NCBI GenBank assembly: GCA_039621445.1
Contig: CP154954.1
Span: forward strand, 62,044,898 to 62,108,897
Length of the DNA: 64,000 nucleotides
Direction: 5' to 3'
Source of the DNA: Euglena gracilis
Taxonomy: Eukaryota; Euglenida; Euglenophyceae; Euglenales
Each line of letters opens with the position of its first letter. The first letter of the stretch is position 1. The notes beneath the pieces are model-generated. The model saw only the letters and a list, made by a program, of their open reading frames with translations. It was not told the origin of the DNA and did not search any database. Shown piece by piece: positions 36,914-50,963 of this stretch. Position numbers and translations under genes: made by a program.

Positions 36914-39251
36914 TTAGCCGTCCGGTATGGCGGGGCCGGGGGCGGGCGGGGAAGGCGGCAGTAGCTCCACGTCCTGCGGCGAGAGGCCGGCCGAACCTTC
37001 GCCGGGTGTTGGGTCCGCATTGGGTCGATGCTACGCCTCTGCTGGCCGCTGCTTGGGACGGACTGCAGCCAGCCCTCATGACTGAGGGTTGCTGGGCCTT
37101 TCTGCCATTGCCATCCGCAACCCTGAATGGGCCCCGGGGCGGATTTTGAATACCTTTAGGACCTGCTGACGCCATTCAATAAGCATTTGCTTGGCAGCAA
37201 ACATGTCTTTCATTCTGCGTGGGGGGGGTGGGAGGGGTAAACCCCCCCCACCTATAAGAAACCCGTTTCTTATAGGTGGGTTTCCAAAAAATGGCCCGAG
37301 GGGTTTCTTATAGGTGGGGGTTTCTTATAGGTGGGTTTCAATGTCCGAAAAAGTATTGAGCCGACAAAAGGCCAAAAGTGGCCAGAAACGGTCAAAAATT
37401 TCCTTCGGCGCCGAAGAAAAGTGGCCAAAAGTGGCCAAAAACGGTCAAAAATTTTCTTCGGCGCCTTCGGCGCCGAAGAAAAAAGGGGGTGGTTGGGTTC
37501 AAAGCTCCCCAGGGGTTTCTTATAGGTGGGGGTTTCTTATAGGTGGGCGTCGGTCCGAAAATTCCCAAAGGGTTTCTTATAGGTGGGGGTTTCTTATAGA
37601 GGGGGGTTTCTTATTGGTGGGGGGGGTTTACTCCCAACGGCGAAAGGATCTGCAGGGTTGCAACTACCATGTTGGAAGAGGGCCAATCCGGTGTCAGGCA
37701 GCAGTGGTGCGGGCGGTCGGTGGGGTCCGATGGGGCGGCCGGGTCGGGGGGCGGTGGGGGCGAGGCGGCGGTGGGCGCCGCGTCGGCGGCCCACTGCGCA
37801 GCCAGCTGCGCCTCCAGTGCCACGATGTCGGCGACGCTGATGCCCCGCCGTGGGGCCGGGGCCTTGGTCCCTGGGGGAGCGCCACGAGAGAGCAGGTTGG
37901 CATGGTGCGAGGCGGGGGCCGGGTCAGGACGTGACCTCGAGCTGAACGGCATGTACCCGACTGAGGCATACAATCACGGGCAAATGTTTTTCGCCCCCCA
38001 TTCCCCATCGTTGAATGTATTTATGAATGAAACACCCCGCGACGGCAACAGGCACATGCACAATGAATACGGAACCTGATGTACCAGGCTGTTGCTGCTT
38101 GGCCGTCTGCTTCTGTGAAAAAAAACGTGTCCGTGTATGCAGCACAAAACAACACACGCACGCATGTGCCCAGCAAACACACACATGCGCACCCACCCAC
38201 CCACCCACCCACCCACCCATCCAGAGGAATGGAATGAAAAAGATTTATATCATGCGAAGTGCCTGTCAAATAGTTGGACGTTGACAGGAGGAATTTGGTA
38301 TTTCCTTTGACTTGCAGTTTCAAAATTCTGCAATGGACCCAATTCAAAATGCAAAATGCAAAACTCTGCATGGATCCCAAAAAAATGCGGGGAAAATCCA
38401 TCGACTGATAACAACATTTCTTTTGCAACCCCCCCCCCCATCTGGTCTGCACAACTTTCCATCATCACTCTCTCTAATCCTTCAGGACTTACCCACACAT
38501 GAAGGCGGTCAGCAGGGTACACCGCACAGACCGGTGGGGCAGCCTTCTCCGCCGGCTGGGGCCGCTCCGCCGCCTCCTGCCGCAGCCGCTGCAGGCGCCG
38601 TTCCCCCTCCGCCACTGCCACGCCGGAGGCGTGCACCTCCGCCGCCAGCGCCTGCGCCGCGGGCCAAGCCGGACGGCATCAGCCTCCGATCCTCACACCC
38701 CGCTGACCCCAGAATGGTCCCAGTTGGGGGTGCCCCCCAGACTGCTTTTTAAAGACATCCCCCAGGGGGGGGTCATTGCACGCCCTGGAAAAACCAGTCA
38801 CTCAGAAAAAAGCCAACCATTTACTCTCAATGACCTAAAAAAAACCCCTTCTTGGCACCTTCCTTGCCAGGTAATTAAAATGCACGCGAAATTTCCAGCC
38901 AGTCATTGAGCCATTTTAGGACGAAAATAATTAACAACTGGAAGCATCCCCCAAATCCTTTCATCGGTCTTCTGTCCCCCCTATGGTATCCCCCTATGGT
39001 TATAAATCACCCAGGCCATAACTATCCAGGCAGGAAGGTAGCTACCTCACTTGACCTCTTCCCAGCGGTGGGGGGGGGGGGGCGTTTCTTCGTGTGGCAC
39101 CAGAATCCAGGCAAACCTCCAGCTGCTGCAAATGAGAAGCGAAATACTTCTCTATGGCCTCTGTCTGGTGCTGCGCGGAAGCAAGCATCTCACGGTCCAA
39201 AGCCTCGCTTGTGGAGAGTCTGTGGGAGGCGACTTGGGGCGGCTGCAACTG
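36914..39251 (-). CDS. Unknown protein, C-terminal part (4 exons)
   Basis: Codon-biased minus-strand exons: 39117-39251, 38493-38651, 37668-37870 and 36914-37030, the last ending in TAA. Content: a probable helical or coiled-coil segment (STSEALDREMLASAQHQTEA, EGERRLQRLRQEAAERPQ), then an Ala/Pro-rich segment around ISVADIVALEAQLAAQW and a Pro-rich tail (GLSPQDVELLPPSPPAPGPA). 39117 to 38651 and 37668 to 37030 join in phase. The 38493 to 37870 join is out of phase, so a small exon is missing or a boundary is wrong. The N-terminus was not found. No family was recognised; the composition suits a structural or adaptor protein. Confidence 0.55.
37230..37640. repeat. GGTTTCTTATAGGTGGG repeat cluster
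   Basis: Six to eight copies of TTTCTTATAGGTGGG(GG) alternate with two GGCGCCGAAGAAAA hairpin-bearing segments that share GTGGCCAAAA-CGGTCAAAAATT. They sit in the intron before the last exon of the 36.9-kb gene. Confidence 0.85.
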
Positions 39252-39792
39252 CTTGTGTGCAATGACGCCCCCTCAGGTGAGGAGGTGTGAGGTGGTGCTA
39301 CTTCACGTGTCACCAAACGGCAACACCTCGCCGTGTCAATGTGAGGTGTTGGGGTGTGGTGATGTGGGTGGCGGAAAAGCCAACTGTGGAACAAAACGAC
39401 AGAACGAAAAAACCACCATACACCAAGTGAGCAAGACAACGTGCTTACCCCCCCCACATTCATTTTCTATTTCAAACAAATAAATCCGTTGCTGTTGGAA
39501 ATGGCTTTGTCACTTCGACCCTCCTGAGGGTCACTCCAAGCCAGTCCGGTAAAATGAATCGAAATCAAAGCATCTGCTCTATTTCTTCAACAAAAGTTCT
39601 GGCACCTTCGGCACCGAGTTGATCACATTTGGCCATTTCTAGGGGGGCTCTGTAGCCCTGGGGGAAAAAATTGAGTCAGTGGCCTGGGGGGAATCGGACA
39701 GACTCAAGCAAAGTATGTTTGTGAGTAGGAATGGGGAATGGAACGTTTCCTGTGTCCTGCCATCCAAAAACTTGAGCCAAAATCTTCGCCCG

Positions 39793-40631
39793 TTATTTTT
39801 GGATGGGAAACAGCACATAATCTTCTTCGATATCACTCCCACTTATCCTTCAGAAATTTGACTTGTTTTTCAAAATAGATGCCTGGAAGTCACCATGTGG
39901 AGGCGACAGCATGGGTGGGCATTGAGTCACACTTCTCAGCCGTGACCCCTGTCGGAGCCCACGAGGCAAACTGCTGGTACTCCTGCATGGAGCCGCTGGT
40001 GAGGTTGACAATGTGGCACGGCACCGGCAGGAGCAAACTGCGGGTGCATTGCAGCGTGGCCGGTGGGCTCTCCTGGTTCCCAACACGTCCCCTGACCCCG
40101 CATGGCGCTGGACCCAGGCGGCGGGGGGGGGGGGGAGGCCCCCCCCCTACCACCCAGCCCAGCGCGGACCCCCCGATCGGACCCCCCAAAATAGGGCCGT
40201 CTGAGGTCGTTTCCCAAAAAATTTTGGGCGCTTTGCGCCGAAACCCATACCCGGGCGTCTGGCCCGGGACCCCCCTGGGGGGAGGCGGGCTTCTGACTTA
40301 AAAAGAGGCCTGGCTGGGCCCCTTCTCGGCAACGACCAAAACCTCACCCATTCTCGACCAGCGTTCTTCCATTTTGCCATTTTGAAACGTTCTGAGGCGA
40401 AACAATGCATTGGCGCCCACTGGCCCAGTCACCCCCTGGGACGCGCATGGGGCTATTCGGAGGTGGCAACCCACCTGGTCTGGGGGTCCACCTTGTGGAA
40501 GGAGCACTGGTGGCTCAGGGTGGCCCCCTCCGGGGAGCTGCGCGCCGTGAAGAGCGCGAACACCGCCCTCTGCGCGACGGCGACGACCGATTGCGAGGGC
40601 CGAGTGATTGGGCGCATCCCAATGGCATCGT
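39793..40631 (-). CDS. Unknown protein, C-terminal part (4 exons)
   Basis: Exons: 40486-40631, 40348-40420, 39894-40072 and 39793-39841, ending in TAA. The first reads DDAIGMRPITRPSQSVVAV then QRAVFALFTARSSPEG; the third contains VNLTSGSMQEYQQFASWAP; the last is GSDIEEDYVLFPIQK. The first join uses a 65-nt nonconventional intron. The last join is GT-AG and in phase. The junction between 40348 and 40072 is unresolved: the obvious donor is phase 1 and the obvious acceptor phase 0. The N-terminus is unknown. No family was recognised. Confidence 0.5.
40421..40485 (-). other. 65-nt nonconventional intron
   Basis: Starts CCCCAG and ends CTGGGCCA. The competing GT-AG option (donor GTGGGT, 39 nt) runs straight into a TGA, while this junction keeps phase 0. 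It would be short even for this intron class. Confidence 0.55.
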
Positions 40632-41016
40632 CTGCGTTGTGTGAAATGTGGAACTTGGGGGGGGGTGGGGTATGGAAGGCTGTGGCATTGCAATGAAATG
40701 TACGACGGACGGCGTGGGGCGTGGGGCGGCGGGGAGGGGCGAGACCGGGACGAGGGATGTGAAGTGGCGCAGGACAGCGGCCTCGCGCACTGACAGCCGC
40801 GGGGCCGTGTTCCGCCGCATGCGGTACCACCCCACAGCCTGCAGCCCCTGCGAGGGGGGGGGAGGGGTCCCCCTGGCCTGGGGGGACACCGAACGTCCAA
40901 CCCGGAATAGAGCCCTCTGATTTGTAATTCCAAACCAGCAGTGAAATGGAAACCGAAACCCACACCACCAAAGAGCAGCCCCTGTCTGTATTAGTTGCCC
41001 CCCCACCTGACATAAC

Positions 41017-41246
41017 CAGGGCAGAAAGGTAAGGTGGGGGGGGTCGACCCCCCCACCCGAGAGGTGGGGGGGGGTCAAACCCCCCACCCACCACAGCATT
41101 TTTCACAGATTTCAACCTGGCGCCGAAGGCGCCAGGAAAATATTTTGGGGTCGAAAGTTGGTCCTCCCGGAAAAACAGGAGGACGTGGGGGGGGTCGACC
41201 ACCCCCACCACCCTGGCTGTTTGGCTTGATTCCCGTTCTGCCTGGA
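41017..41246. mobile_element. TIR element, CAGGGCAGAACGGGAA family, copy 2
   Basis: The left end CCAGGGCAGAAAGG is degraded; the right end is TTCCCGTTCTGCCTGG. The core is nearly the same as 30064-30274: CCACAGCATTTTTCACAGAT, a CTGGCGCCGAAGGCGCCAG hairpin, and CACCCTGGCTGTTTGGC before the right arm. Confidence 0.78.
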
Positions 41247-41479
41247 CATGACCCCCGTCAAGGGAGGGTTGCCACAGTAACCCCTCCCCCAAGTGGAGAA
41301 TATCCTTGACCAACACTCCGGTATGTAATAGAAAGCACACCCCAGAGATTCAAACACGATAGGCCTATGAAGTTATCATTTCATATCAAAGGGCTATAGC
41401 TCCTATAGAGCTATAGGGGTTTTAGAGGGTGAACGACCCCTTCTCTCTGTGCCCGTTTGTGTATCTGTGCATGTGCCCA

Positions 41480-41860
41480 CGTGCGTTTTTTGTGTGTGGC
41501 ATGCGTATGATTTTTCGCAGCACCAGCTGGTGGGCCGCCACAGAAAGAACCGTTTCAACCGTTTGCAATGCACAACCATTTCAACTCCAGGGTGTCCGAG
41601 GGACGCTGTTGCGCTGGGTTTGCGATGGACCCGGCAGTCCCTGCCCAACGGAACCAACAAACTGGCATCACCCACCACACAGACCCCCAAACGGAACCTC
41701 CAACGTCGAGCATCGAGCGGTGCACACCGCCAGGTCATGAGGCGGCAGGGCCTCGTGCTGGACGACACCCTCTGCCAGGCTTCCCGGCGGAGGCTGGAGG
41801 TTTCTTCAAAGGCCCGGGGGGGGTGCACCTGTTTATGCATCTGGGGGGGGGTCGACTCTT
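41480..41860 (-). CDS. Possible exon(s), unknown
   Basis: Two minus-strand segments look codon-biased: one near 41480-41560 reading VETVLSVAAHQLVLRKIIRM (helix-like), and one near 41740-41830 reading EETSSLRREAWQRVSSSTR. Splice sites are not convincing and the two are in different frames. They may be 5' exons of the 40.6-39.8-kb gene. Low confidence. Confidence 0.25.
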
Positions 41861-42284
41861 GCTGAAAATAAAGGAAATCCCCAGGCTATAATATTTCTTT
41901 CAGGCACCTTGAAAAAAAATGTCCACTAATGCCCCAAAAATGCCTTTATATTTTTTTCCGACCAAAATGCCTAAAAATCCTTTTCACAACCTTGAAAAAA
42001 AGTCATTCAGGATAATTTTCTGATTTTGACTTTTTTAACCCCCCCTCAAACATAAAGCCCCCGACTTTGTGTGCGTGGGGGGGGTGGGGGTGGGAAGGAT
42101 TTCAAGACCTCTGAGGGGCTTTATATTTGGGGTGGGGGCCTAACATTTAGGGGAGAAAATCAAACTTTTTGGCTGGTCTCCACGACCTTTGCCGGCATTA
42201 AACTGCAATCAAGAAAAAGCAGCAAATTTTATGCCACATTTTCGTTGTATACCCCTGGGAGAGTTACGGTAGTGGGAGGGTCCG

Positions 42285-42570
42285 TAGGAGGAGGGTCTCG
42301 AACCTCCTCGAACGACCTCGAACGACGTTCGAGGAGGGTCTCCTCAAACGTCCTCAAACGACGTTCGAGGAGGGTCTCGAACCTCCTCGAACGTCGTTTG
42401 AGGACGTTTGGGGAGACCCTCCTCGAACGTCGTTCGAGGACGTTCGAGGAGGTTCGAGACCCTCCTCGAATGTCGTTTGAGGTCGTTCGAGGAGGGCCCT
42501 CGAACGTTTTAAAGCCCCCCCCCTTGAAGGGGGGGGCTTAAAAACGTTCGAGGAGGTTCGAGCGTATTCC
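42285..42570. repeat. Inverted AACGTCGTTCGAGG array
   Basis: Short words (TCGAGGAGG, CCTCCTCGAACG, AACGACGTTCGAGG) repeat in both orientations over about 280 bp, so the block is nearly self-complementary. A smaller copy lies at 43215-43290. Confidence 0.88.
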
Positions 42571-42699
42571 TATTCCTATTCCTATTCCTTCTAATAACCT
42601 CAGAAATTCTCCCGGTATGGGAATATTTTGAATAAAAATGCTGTTGAATGAGTGCATTCCTCATAAGAAAAAATATTTTTCTTTTAAAACGCGTGGAAA

Positions 42700-42830
42700 A
42701 TTTCCCCCTACAGGGTACCAGCTACCCCAAAGAGTCGCCCAACTAGGGTTAATACACATGGGTCCCGCATGTTTTTAACCCTAGTTGGGCGACTCTTTGG
42801 GTTCGCTATATACCCTGTAGAGGGAAATAT
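42700..42830. repeat. Long perfect inverted repeat with CCCTAA-like arms
   Basis: A 26-bp perfect arm at 42727-42752 (core AGAGTCGCCCAACTAGGG) pairs with 42775-42800. Imperfect pairing continues outward (CTACAGGGTA against TACCCTGTAG). The loop is about 22 nt. Confidence 0.85.
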
Positions 42831-42872
42831 AGCAACGATGAGCGGGATGGTTGCAACCATTGGGGATGAAAT

Positions 42873-43115
42873 CTTAACCCTAACCCTATTCCTTCTAATA
42901 ACCTCAGAAATTATCCCGGTATGGGAATATTTTTATTCAAAAATAATACCATACCGGGACTCATTCAAAAATACTTTTGAATGAGTGCATTCCTGCGTAA
43001 CAAAAAATATTTTTCTAACCCTAAACCTAACCCTAACCCTATTCTTTCTAATGACATCAGAAATTCTCTCGGTATGGAAATATTTTTGAATAAAAATATT
43101 TATGAATCAGTGCAT
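42873..43115. repeat. Satellite-like units beginning CCCTAACCCTATTC
   Basis: Two copies, plus a third at about 42560-42640, of a roughly 130-bp unit: CTAACCCTATTC(C/T)TTCTAA, TGACCTCAGAAATT-like, CCCGGTATGG-AATATTTT and TGAGTGCATTCCTGCGTAA. AATATTTTTATTCAAAAATA forms an internal hairpin. Three or four CCCTAA hexamers resemble telomeric TTAGGG but are interstitial. Confidence 0.8.
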
Positions 43116-43684
43116 TCCTGCGTAAGGAAAAATCCAAAAGAAAAAGAACCCACCCATAATTTGTCGAGGATGTTGGTGTTGAAAGCTGTATACATGTATG
43201 CAGGAGGAGGGTCGAGATGTCGTTCGAGGTCGTTCGAGGAGGTTCGAGACCCTCCTCGAACGTCGTTCGAGGACGTCCGAGGAGGTTATATTTGGGGGGC
43301 AAAACCAAACCCCCTATTTTGGGGATTTGTGTTTGGGGGGGTTTTCACATTCTCTTGCGGAGAACGCTTTGAAAAGCTTCATGGTCTCCCTGAAACTTTC
43401 CATTTTAATGCAACGCCATGTATATTTCGACATTTTTTCTTGAAAAGCAAAACGAAAGCATGAGCAAAACGGTGCCTTGCACTGTTTATAGCAACCCCCC
43501 CAAAAAAATTCAACGACTTTGAAAAAGCCGAAAAATGGGGATTAAACACTTAAAAGTTAACTTAAAAAAGCCTCAAAAACCTGAAAAGGTGCCTAAAACC
43601 CGTATTTTCATTTTCTTTTTCAAAAGATTTTGCCTTAAAAAAAAACAGGGCCTCGAAATCCCCGTTCCAAGGGTACCTGCCCAC

Positions 43685-46116
<2,432 letters not shown>

Positions 46117-46503
46117 GCGGCCCGGAGCGCGGGGGAGCGGCAGGCCCCTCCCCAGGCCATGTGGCTGGCGGGCGGAGGGGGGGGGGGGAGGGCGGGGGAC
46201 CCGCTGACCTCAAACCAGGCCAGGCTGCGCCAGGCGGATGGTGGGATGCGGTCAGAGGCTGGCCCCAAAGGCGGGGAAATGGGCGGGGCGGGGTTGGGGT
46301 GGGGGAGGGGGGGGGCAGCAATAAGAAAGTTCAGGTGGTCGCCGGCAAAGACTGGCATCCCCAAGGAAAAAATCACGACGCCTCGTTTGCCATCCAGAAA
46401 GAGTCAATATTTTTTTTTGCTCGACTGACTTTGTGCCAAAACTGAAGGAGTTGCTGTGCTGGCACTGGGATGTACATACTTCATTTTTCAAAAAATGCCT
46501 CAC

Positions 46504-47327
46504 CTTCTCTACACCTTTAATGTACTCCAAACTGCACACGCTCAAATGGTCGGCACCCATACATCTAGAGAGGAGACCCACATTTAAAAGGAAACTGGCG
46601 AGGAAAATGGGAACCCCCCACCCGCAACTGGTGACACTTAGCCTGGGGGTCAACAACAAAAATATCTCTGTTGCGGTTGTCGCTGCTCGAATGTTCCAGC
46701 AGATGAAGGTCCCTGTTCATATTTCGACATAGTGGCGTTGGGGGGCGATACTGATCTCAGATGGATATTGAAATGCACTAAACGATCTGCATGCGGGCTG
46801 GGCATCCCATTAAAGAAAACAATGCAAATTGTTCAGCCCCAAAATCTTCAGACATTGTTTGCAAAAAATGCAGAACAGAAATGATTTGAGGTAATTTACC
46901 AGCGTTGTATGCCAATTGTGGGCAGTGGAGTGGAGACATCGGGGGAAAGTCGGCGCTGAACGTTCCTTAGGGTTAGCGTGGTGTTCTGGTCGGTCGACGG
47001 GTGAGATTGCAACAGCCCTCCCTCCCTGACACAGGCAAAGTGTGTCAGGAGTGGGGGCAGCGCCGAGGACGCAGCCGAATGGGCAATGGCGGGAACACAA
47101 TCTGCAATGACGGGGTGGGGAGGAGCAACGGACATGTGTGCATGCATATGTGGATTGAGTTGAGTGGTTTGTGTTGTATTGTGTTTTGTGTGTATGTTGC
47201 ATGTTGCAGGTTGTGTGTGTGTGTGTGTGTGTGTGTCGGCGTGTGTGTATGTGTGTGTGCGCGCGCGTGTTTGTGTGTCTGGCCCACCAGCATGGGCCAG
47301 GCAAGCCAGCGGGCCCAGCCTCTGCAT
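46504..47327 (-). CDS. Unknown protein, 5' part (4 exons)
   Basis: Exons: 47288-47327 (with ATG), 46900-47101, 46638-46712 and 46504-46564, all GT-AG with phases 1, 2, 2, 0 that agree. It starts MQRLGPLACLAHA. Other landmarks are PLLTHFACVREGGLLQSH, TTLTLRNVQRRLSPD, RDIFVVDPQAKCMGADHL and CSLEYIKGVEK. The 3' end must lie before 46117, where the next gene starts. A tail exon at 46385-46430 (NIDSFWMANEAS, then TGA) or an open stretch reading GVVIFSLGMPVFAGDHLNFL are both possible, but neither joins in phase. No family was recognised. Confidence 0.6.
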
Positions 47328-47347
47328 TGCTGGTCTTCCTGCCCTCT
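47328..47347 (-). promoter_or_regulatory. Likely trans-splice acceptor
   Basis: TTTCTCACAG is followed by an 18-nt leader and then the ATG of the 46.5-kb gene. Confidence 0.45.
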
Positions 47348-47962
47348 GTGAGAAACTGTTACCGGACAAGTCGGCAAGAGCTTTGACTCAGCCAGTCAGA
47401 CAAAATGGACGGTTTTGGGGAACCTGGAGTTTCTCGGAGGGGGGTACGTACCAAAGCTATCTGTGTGGGAGGGCTGGAGAAGGGGTGGGCAGGGATTTAT
47501 GGGAAGCCTTGAGGGGTCCGACCCCCCGACATAGAGGGGAGTGGGTTGGTGGGTTGGATCCCCCACCTCGAATTTGAAAGGGTCCAGAAAATTTTCGGTT
47601 TGTGGACCGGCAAAAGGCCAGATACCAGGCCAAAATCATTCGAAAATCCTTGATGTCTCTTTGAAAATAAATCCAAAAATACTCATTTTGCTGAATGATT
47701 TTAAACACTTTTATTTTAAAAAAAACACCAAAACATCAAAAAATGTGCAATATGCTTAAAGGTGAGGAAAAAAAGAAGGCAAAAGGTAGGGCAAAAGGCA
47801 GGGTGAGGAATTTTTTTTTGCTCGTTTTTTGGCGCGCAGCACCAGAAGAAAGCTTTCGCTATTTTTGAAATTTGCCAAGGAGGGGAGGATGGGGTCTGGA
47901 CACCCCTGGGGTGGTCTGGACACCCCCCCCTACCAACTTATTCCCCCAGTGTTTGGGACCTG

Positions 47963-48121
47963 TTCCAAACCGTGCCCACCACACCACACCCCCAGGATAG
48001 ATGGGAAGCCCATCGGTATCGTGGTAGATGGTGGGGAGGGGAGGTCCCTCCCCTCCTCACCATCTACCACGATACCGATGGGCTTCCCATCTATCCCTGG
48101 GGGGTGGGGCACGGTTTGGAC
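47963..48121. repeat. Large near-perfect palindrome
   Basis: Arms of roughly 75 bp meet with almost no loop around GAGGTCCCTCC. The inner 53 bp (core ATGGGAAGCCCATCGGTATC) differ by one substitution and one indel, and the outer part shares CCAAACCGTGCCC. The arms contain the TIR motif GGGATAGATGGGAAGCCC of the C/G-run elements, so it may be two element ends joined head to head. Confidence 0.88.
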
Positions 48122-48282
48122 TCTGCCTCAGCAACGCAGGGCTTCGACCCAATCCACCAACAGGGAGGGGCCGAGCGGGGGAGGGGGTGAGCTTCACGCC
48201 GGGGCTGCGGTGCAAAGGCAGGGCAGCGGCTTGCGCGCCAGATATATGCGGCGCGGGGGGGGGCAAAGCCTGCCACAGGGAC

Positions 48283-48349
48283 CTGCGCCGTGAGGAAGCG
48301 AAAGCAGGCAACCTTTTGGATGTGACTAGCAAATCCGAATGGATTCCCT
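48283..48349 (-). CDS. Possible orphan exon
   Basis: CTGCAG acceptor, then GIHSDLLVTSKRLPAFASS, then a GT donor. No consistent neighbour exon was found. Confidence 0.25.
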
Positions 48350-49290
48350 CTGCAGTGAAATCCCCTGATGAAGAGTGACCCCTTCCTGGCAAGAAATTGG
48401 GTGAGCATAGAGGGGAGTCAGACCGACGAGGCACTTTTCCCTTTCTGACAGCCACTGAATGTCCCAATGGTCACACGGTCTCTTTTCGTTTCTTTCCTCT
48501 CATCATTGCGGGTTGTTTCCCGACACGGCGCCTCAACCTGGTGGTTGCACTGGACCTTTCCACTTTTCTGAATTCCAGCCTCAGACCTACCCCCGGGTTG
48601 CCTCTGGCAATCTGGGCCTGCGATAGACTTTCTCACAATGGAAAACATTCCATTTTCACCTTCCGATCGGCACACAACTACTGAAAAGCTGCCAAACCTC
48701 AAGGTTATCCCCATATGTGAGTGGTCAGGAATCACTGGGGAATGTCGTAACACTTAATGGGGAATATCAAATACCCTGCGCATGGACAACCACACCATCC
48801 ACAGCCACAAACAAGAGGGAGAAGGGTGGGGGCAGAGCAGCTCCCTGGCATGCCAGCCACACTGCTGCGGCCTTCCTAGGCTGCGGCAGGGAGGAGGGAG
48901 GAGGGCAAGGACGAAGAGTCACCCGTGGTAATGACGTCAGGCTGGCAGGCACATGGCGCCAGCCGCTTTGCCACCAAAGGACCGGCGAGCCAAGAGAGGG
49001 GCATCGCCCCCCCAGGGCTTGCCCCTGGGCCAGACCCAGGGGGTTGGGGGCTGGCAGCTCAGATGTCATGGACTGGACAGCCGACTTTGGAACACAAATA
49101 ATGGAAAAGAACGGAATCACTGGGTCCAAAGGTTTTTTTTAAGGATGGTCGGCTCCGTTCAATTTGCGTTTCATCTCTCGAGGCAGACAAATAAAAAAAA
49201 ATGCCTACAATTTAATTCCCCTGTGAAAAGACAAAAAAAACCTGAACAGAACGATGGCAGACACATTTTTGATGCATGGCAAGGAGTGGT

Positions 49291-49856
49291 TCATTTCCAA
49301 TCGGGATAAAAATCTCCAAAAAAAATCAAACGTGCAAACAGCTCATCCACCTGCCCTCCTCGTACCTTGAATGCAAAATGGAAAAACATGGACCTTCCGC
49401 TTCAACCAGCTTTCCTTCATACATTGCTTAAAGATAACACTCGCCAACACACTCTGAAAAATGGAGCAGCCAGTGTCTCTGAGTGCCCTTAGGGGCCATA
49501 CAAGGAAAGAAACCCTCACCGCCGTCTCGCAACGCAAGTCACCATACTAAGGAGGGCGGGGGCCGGAGTGGGATGGGAGGGGGCTGGGATGGGAGAGCCC
49601 CAAGGGAGACGACCAAGCGGTGCTGGGGCCAAGGCTGTCAGCTGCTGGCGATGGACCAACTCACGCCTCCCCCCCTTGGCTGGCGGCTGCCCCACCCCAA
49701 TGCCCGATAATGGGCCAGGAATCACCTCTCCCGGGTTTGGGTGGGGCAACATTTTCAAGGTTGAGAAATCAGCCAAAACTCCCGTCTCCCAAGCACCCCG
49801 ATCCTTACCTGCGGTTTATCCGTCGCACTCGACAAATCCTGATGGAGCTCTTTTCC
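49291..49856 (-). CDS. Unknown protein, C-terminal part (4 exons, short introns)
   Basis: Exons: 49809-49856, 49520-49546, 49366-49453 and 49291-49313, ending in TGA. Phases 0, 0, 1 agree. The protein ends with GKELHQDLSSATDKPQ, YGDLRCETA, SVLASVIFKQCMKESWLKRK and DFYPDWK. The last two introns are only 66 and 52 nt, with strong donors (GTGAGG, GTACGA) and T-rich tracts before AG, unlike the kilobase introns around them. Upstream exons were not found. No family was recognised. Confidence 0.6.
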
Positions 49857-50410
49857 CTTGCAATTCTGGAATTAATGATACTTCTGATGATTGATCCTTT
49901 GAAAAAAGAACATACTTTGTTGTGCCAGTGGTTTTGTATTCTTTGGGGAAATCTGCCCCACCAAAAAACCATCAGACTGGGCACTTCACTGAACCATTTG
50001 GCTTTTTGAATGAATGGCTGTGTTTTGGCCATTCTGCCATGCAGAATAGAATTTGTGTCAAAAATAAAGCGATCCTTTGATCGCAGGTGATCGCGGGACA
50101 ACGGAACTTTTTTGGAGCCAAAACATGGAGATTCTCCAAAAAGGTATCCTCTGATCGCTGATCGCGAGGGATATACAATCCGGGGTGGGGGAGGTTAATA
50201 AAATCTGGGTTCCTTGTTCAGGGAGAGGGGGGACGAAATAGGAAATTATAAGAGTGGGGATGAAAGACAAAGAATTTTGGTCTAGAATCGATCCCAAAAA
50301 TGTCGGAAAATACCCTTCAGGACATCAATCAGTTTAAAAGTTTTGGGGGGGTTAGGAAGCTGGAGAAATAGATATATTTTTGAGATTGCATATAGCAACA
50401 CAGGCAGGGT

Positions 50411-50870
50411 ATTTCTTAAGGACCCCCCGGGGGGGTCCAACCTCCGGCTGGCAAAAAGGCTGCTGGCTGGATTTGAGCTGGCTGGCAGGACCCCCCCCCC
50501 CGGGGGGGGAGGGGGGGTCCAGGGCTGGAGGGGGCTGGGCTGGGCTGGGCTGGGTCGGTGAAAAACAAAATTTCCAATTTTTTTTGCCATTTTCGACATT
50601 TTGGTGGATGGAGCTAGATCAAGGCTGCTGTGATGGAGGAAGCTGTGGTGAGGGGAAAAAATGCAGGGATAGGTGACCTGGGCAGCCCAGTTGGCTGGCC
50701 AGCCTGCGGCCGGCTGGCCCAGCCTTCGGCTGGCCGGCTGGACCCGACTTTATTTCACTCGACTCCCGGGGGGGGGTGGGGGGCTGCCAGCCCGAATTTG
50801 GGCTGCTGGCTGGACCCCCCGGGGGGGGGGGGGTAGGGTACCCTCCGGCTTAAGAAATCCCCTGAACACA
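50411..50870. mobile_element. TIR element, ATTTCTTAAGG family
   Basis: The left end GTATTTCTTAAGGACCCCCC and the right end GGCTTAAGAAATCCCC are complementary. The interior has repeated GGCTGGCTGG and C/G runs. It has the same plan as the GGCTTTTGCTTAAGG elements but a different terminal word. Confidence 0.65.
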
Positions 50871-50963
50871 GGAATGCCATCGAGCATGGGAAAAAGACAA
50901 ACGAACCATTCAAGCAATTAAAAAAAATCACAAAAAAGAAAACATGTTCACATATAAAATATA

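Larger units (their letters stand above)
47348..49290. other. Intergenic stretch with element remnants
   Basis: Contains a G-rich element start (TTTATGGGAAGCCTTGAGG near 47500), a large palindrome at 47963-48121 and a weak exon candidate at 48283-48349. A GC-rich open stretch at about 48790-49080 could be coding on either strand, but I could not fit splice sites to it. Confidence 0.45.

Noticed and set aside
40435-40474. 39-nt GT-AG intron
   Set aside because: Splicing there leads directly to an in-frame TGA; the 65-nt nonconventional option keeps the frame.
42873-43115. CCCTAA hexamers as a telomere
   Set aside because: Only a few imperfect units, interstitial, inside a larger satellite-like unit, with sequence on both sides.
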